Source: Accumulibacter sp.
Lineage (GTDB): Bacteria; Pseudomonadota; Gammaproteobacteria; Burkholderiales; Rhodocyclaceae
Assembly (NCBI GenBank): GCA_031264825.1
Contig: JAISDL010000160.1
Span: 1-7,060, forward strand
Reading direction: 5' to 3'
Length of the DNA stretch: 7,060 bases
Numbering within the stretch: position 1 is the first letter of the stretch; the number at the start of each line of letters is the position of its first letter. Shown here piece by piece: positions 5,682 to 7,060 of the stretch. Under the pieces are notes generated by a model. It was not told the DNA's origin, ran no database searches, and worked only from the letters and a program-made list of their open reading frames with translations. Made by a program: the position numbers and the translations under genes.

Positions 5682-7003
5682 GTTTCAAACTCCCTCGGAC
5701 AGGGACGAAGCGACGAAAGGGCGGAAGAGGCTTGCGGGGACGTTTCCAGCCGAAGCAAGGTTTTCGACGAATGCAGGTGAAAGAGGTGCGAGACGACCGC
5801 GGAGAGATCGCCGCCCTCGGTCTGGCTCAGCGCGCGCGTCGGCGCGTGCAGGAATTTGTTCGTCATTCGACGCGACATCTCTTCGAGCACGTCGGCAGGG
5901 GTGACACCTTTTCCGAGGCTTTTGACCGCGCGGTCGATCTCGTGGCGACGCATCCGCTCGACCGAATCGCGCAGCGCGCGTATGACCGGAACGTTCTCGC
6001 GCGTTTGCAGCCAGCGCAAAAAAGCCTCCGCGCGTTCGACGATGATCGCCTCAGCCGCCGCCGCCGCCGACTGGCGCGACTCGACCCCCGCTTCGACGAT
6101 CTTCGCCAAGTCGTCGATCGTATGCAGATAGACGTTTTCGAGGCCGCCGACCTCGCTCTCTATGTCGCGCGGCACCGCAAGGTCGGCCATGAAAAGCGGC
6201 CGGTCACCGCGCATCCGCAAAGCGCGCTCGACCATCCCGAGACCGAGGATCGGCAGTTGGCTCGCGGTGCAGGAAACGACGATGTCGAATTCGGCCAGCC
6301 GCTCGGCCAACTCTTCGAGACGGATCGCCGAGGCGCCGAAACGCTTCGCCATCGCAAGCCCGCGGTCTATCGTCCGGTTTGCGACGACGATTTCGGCGGG
6401 ACGCTTCGCCGCAAAGTGTGTCGCGCACAGTTCGATCATTTCGCCCGCGCCGATGAAGAGCACATTCGTACCCTCGATGCGGCCAAAAACCTTTTCGGAC
6501 AGGCGAACGCTCGCCGCCGCCATCGAAACGACGTTCGCGCCGATCGCCGTCGTCGAGCGAACGTCCTTGGCAACCGAAAACGCGCTCTGAAACAGCTTGT
6601 TCAGCGTCGTGCCGAGCGTCCCCGCCTCGCGCGCCATACGCTCGGCCGCCTTCATCTGCCCGAGAATCTGCGGTTCGCCGAGAACCATCGAGTCAAGCCC
6701 GCACGCGACGCGAAACACGTGCCGAACCGTCTCGGTCTCCTCAAAAGTATAAAGGTAGGGCGCGACGACTCCGGGGTCGATGCGCCGGTAATGCGTCAGC
6801 CATTCGGCGACCGAATGCGGCGCGTCGGCTTCGAAGTAAAGCTCGGAACGATTGCACGTCGACAGAATCGCGGCCTCGAAAACCTGGCCGCCGGACGCGA
6901 GATCGGAAAGCGCGCGCGGCGACTCCTCGGTGTGGAAGGCGAGTTGCTCGCGCGCGGCCAGCGGCGCCGTGCGGTGATTGATTCCGAGGGTAAAAAGCGC
7001 CAT
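5678..7003 (-). CDS. hemA: Glutamyl-tRNA reductase
   Basis: This 441-residue enzyme uses NADPH to reduce the glutamate carried on tRNA-Glu to glutamate-1-semialdehyde, the first committed step of haem and other tetrapyrrole synthesis by the C5 route. Seen in order: GINHRTAPLAAREQLAF (7-23); the catalytic Cys50 in STCNRSELYF; GLDSMVLGEPQILGQ (102-116); the nucleotide-binding GAGEM (185-189) with ANRT (208-211); MADLAVPRDIE (272-282); and a long helical dimerisation region to about 420. The ATG at 7003 gives the standard N-terminus and lies about 40 bases from the predicted transcription start. No good Shine-Dalgarno sequence precedes it; the leader is T-rich. The final 20 residues (from about TSPQASS) look like a poorly conserved extension. 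The gene leads hemA-prfA-prmC, an order known from E. coli and many other proteobacteria. Confidence 0.97.
   Translation of the reverse strand: MALFTLGINHRTAPLAAREQLAFHTEESPRALSDLASGGQVFEAAILSTCNRSELYFEADAPHSVAEWLTHYRRIDPGVVAPYLYTFEETETVRHVFRVACGLDSMVLGEPQILGQMKAAERMAREAGTLGTTLNKLFQSAFSVAKDVRSTTAIGANVVSMAAASVRLSEKVFGRIEGTNVLFIGAGEMIELCATHFAAKRPAEIVVANRTIDRGLAMAKRFGASAIRLEELAERLAEFDIVVSCTASQLPILGLGMVERALRMRGDRPLFMADLAVPRDIESEVGGLENVYLHTIDDLAKIVEAGVESRQSAAAAAEAIIVERAEAFLRWLQTRENVPVIRALRDSVERMRRHEIDRAVKSLGKGVTPADVLEEMSRRMTNKFLHAPTRALSQTEGGDLSAVVSHLFHLHSSKTLLRLETSPQASSALSSLRPCPREFET
5690..5696 (-). promoter_or_regulatory. Shine-Dalgarno sequence of prfA
   Basis: GAGGGAG on the minus strand lies 8 bases before the prfA ATG (5681), within the last codons of hemA. 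It is the strongest ribosome binding site in this operon and, with the ATGA overlap, fixes the prfA start. Confidence 0.65.
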
Positions 7004-7049
7004 GTTTCAAAAATGATGAAAACGAAAAAGCCGCGAAAAACAGGCGACG

Positions 7050-7058
7050 ATTATATCA
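7050..7058 (-). promoter_or_regulatory. Extended -10 promoter of the hemA operon
   Basis: The minus strand reads TGATATAAT: a perfect TATAAT at 7055-7050 preceded by TG at 7058-7057. Transcription would begin near 7043, leaving a leader of about 40 bases that is rich in T runs. The -35 region lies beyond the window edge. This should serve hemA, prfA and prmC together, as no internal promoter is evident at the two overlapping gene junctions. Confidence 0.7.
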
Positions 7059-7060
7059 GA

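Noticed and set aside
4626..5780. 384-codon plus-strand frame opposite prfA
   Set aside because: It is antisense to RF1 and its translation shows no recognisable domain; the open frame follows from prfA codon bias.

Overview
The window looks like chromosomal housekeeping DNA from a GC-rich betaproteobacterium. The evidence is the form of the exopolyphosphatase N-terminus, the hemA-prfA-prmC order on one strand, and GC-rich, C/G-ending codon use. This assignment is inferred from remembered family resemblance, not from a search. No phage, CRISPR, tRNA or rRNA genes were seen.

Left half, plus strand: an extended -10 promoter at the very start is followed by ppx (exopolyphosphatase). Eighteen bases later comes an MlaE-type lipid ABC-transporter permease with a fused STAS-like N-terminus, and 4 bases after that its MlaF-type ATPase. 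The three genes read as one transcription unit. The substrate-binding (MCE/MlaD) and auxiliary lipoprotein genes that normally complete such a transporter are not present.

Right half, minus strand: an extended -10 promoter at the right edge drives hemA (glutamyl-tRNA reductase), prfA (release factor 1) and prmC (the methyltransferase that modifies the RF1 GGQ glutamine). Both junctions are 4-base stop/start overlaps, so the genes are probably translationally coupled. hemA makes the first committed precursor of haem; prfA and prmC form an enzyme-substrate pair in translation termination.

The two operons converge on a short, comparatively AT-rich repeat cluster (about 3409-3743), which is the unusual part of the window. 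It contains heptanucleotide tandem arrays (unit GAAGACA or its complement, plus CTGATTA/CTGATCC variants) in inverted orientation, a 60-base direct repeat in two copies with 5 mismatches, and a REP-like palindrome between the two copies. The arrays run into the 3' ends of both convergent genes, supplying their last codons and their stop codons. A separate 9-base tandem repeat extends the C-terminus of RF1. The repeat cluster also coincides with the point where both conserved gene clusters stop, so it may mark a rearrangement or, alternatively, an assembly join.
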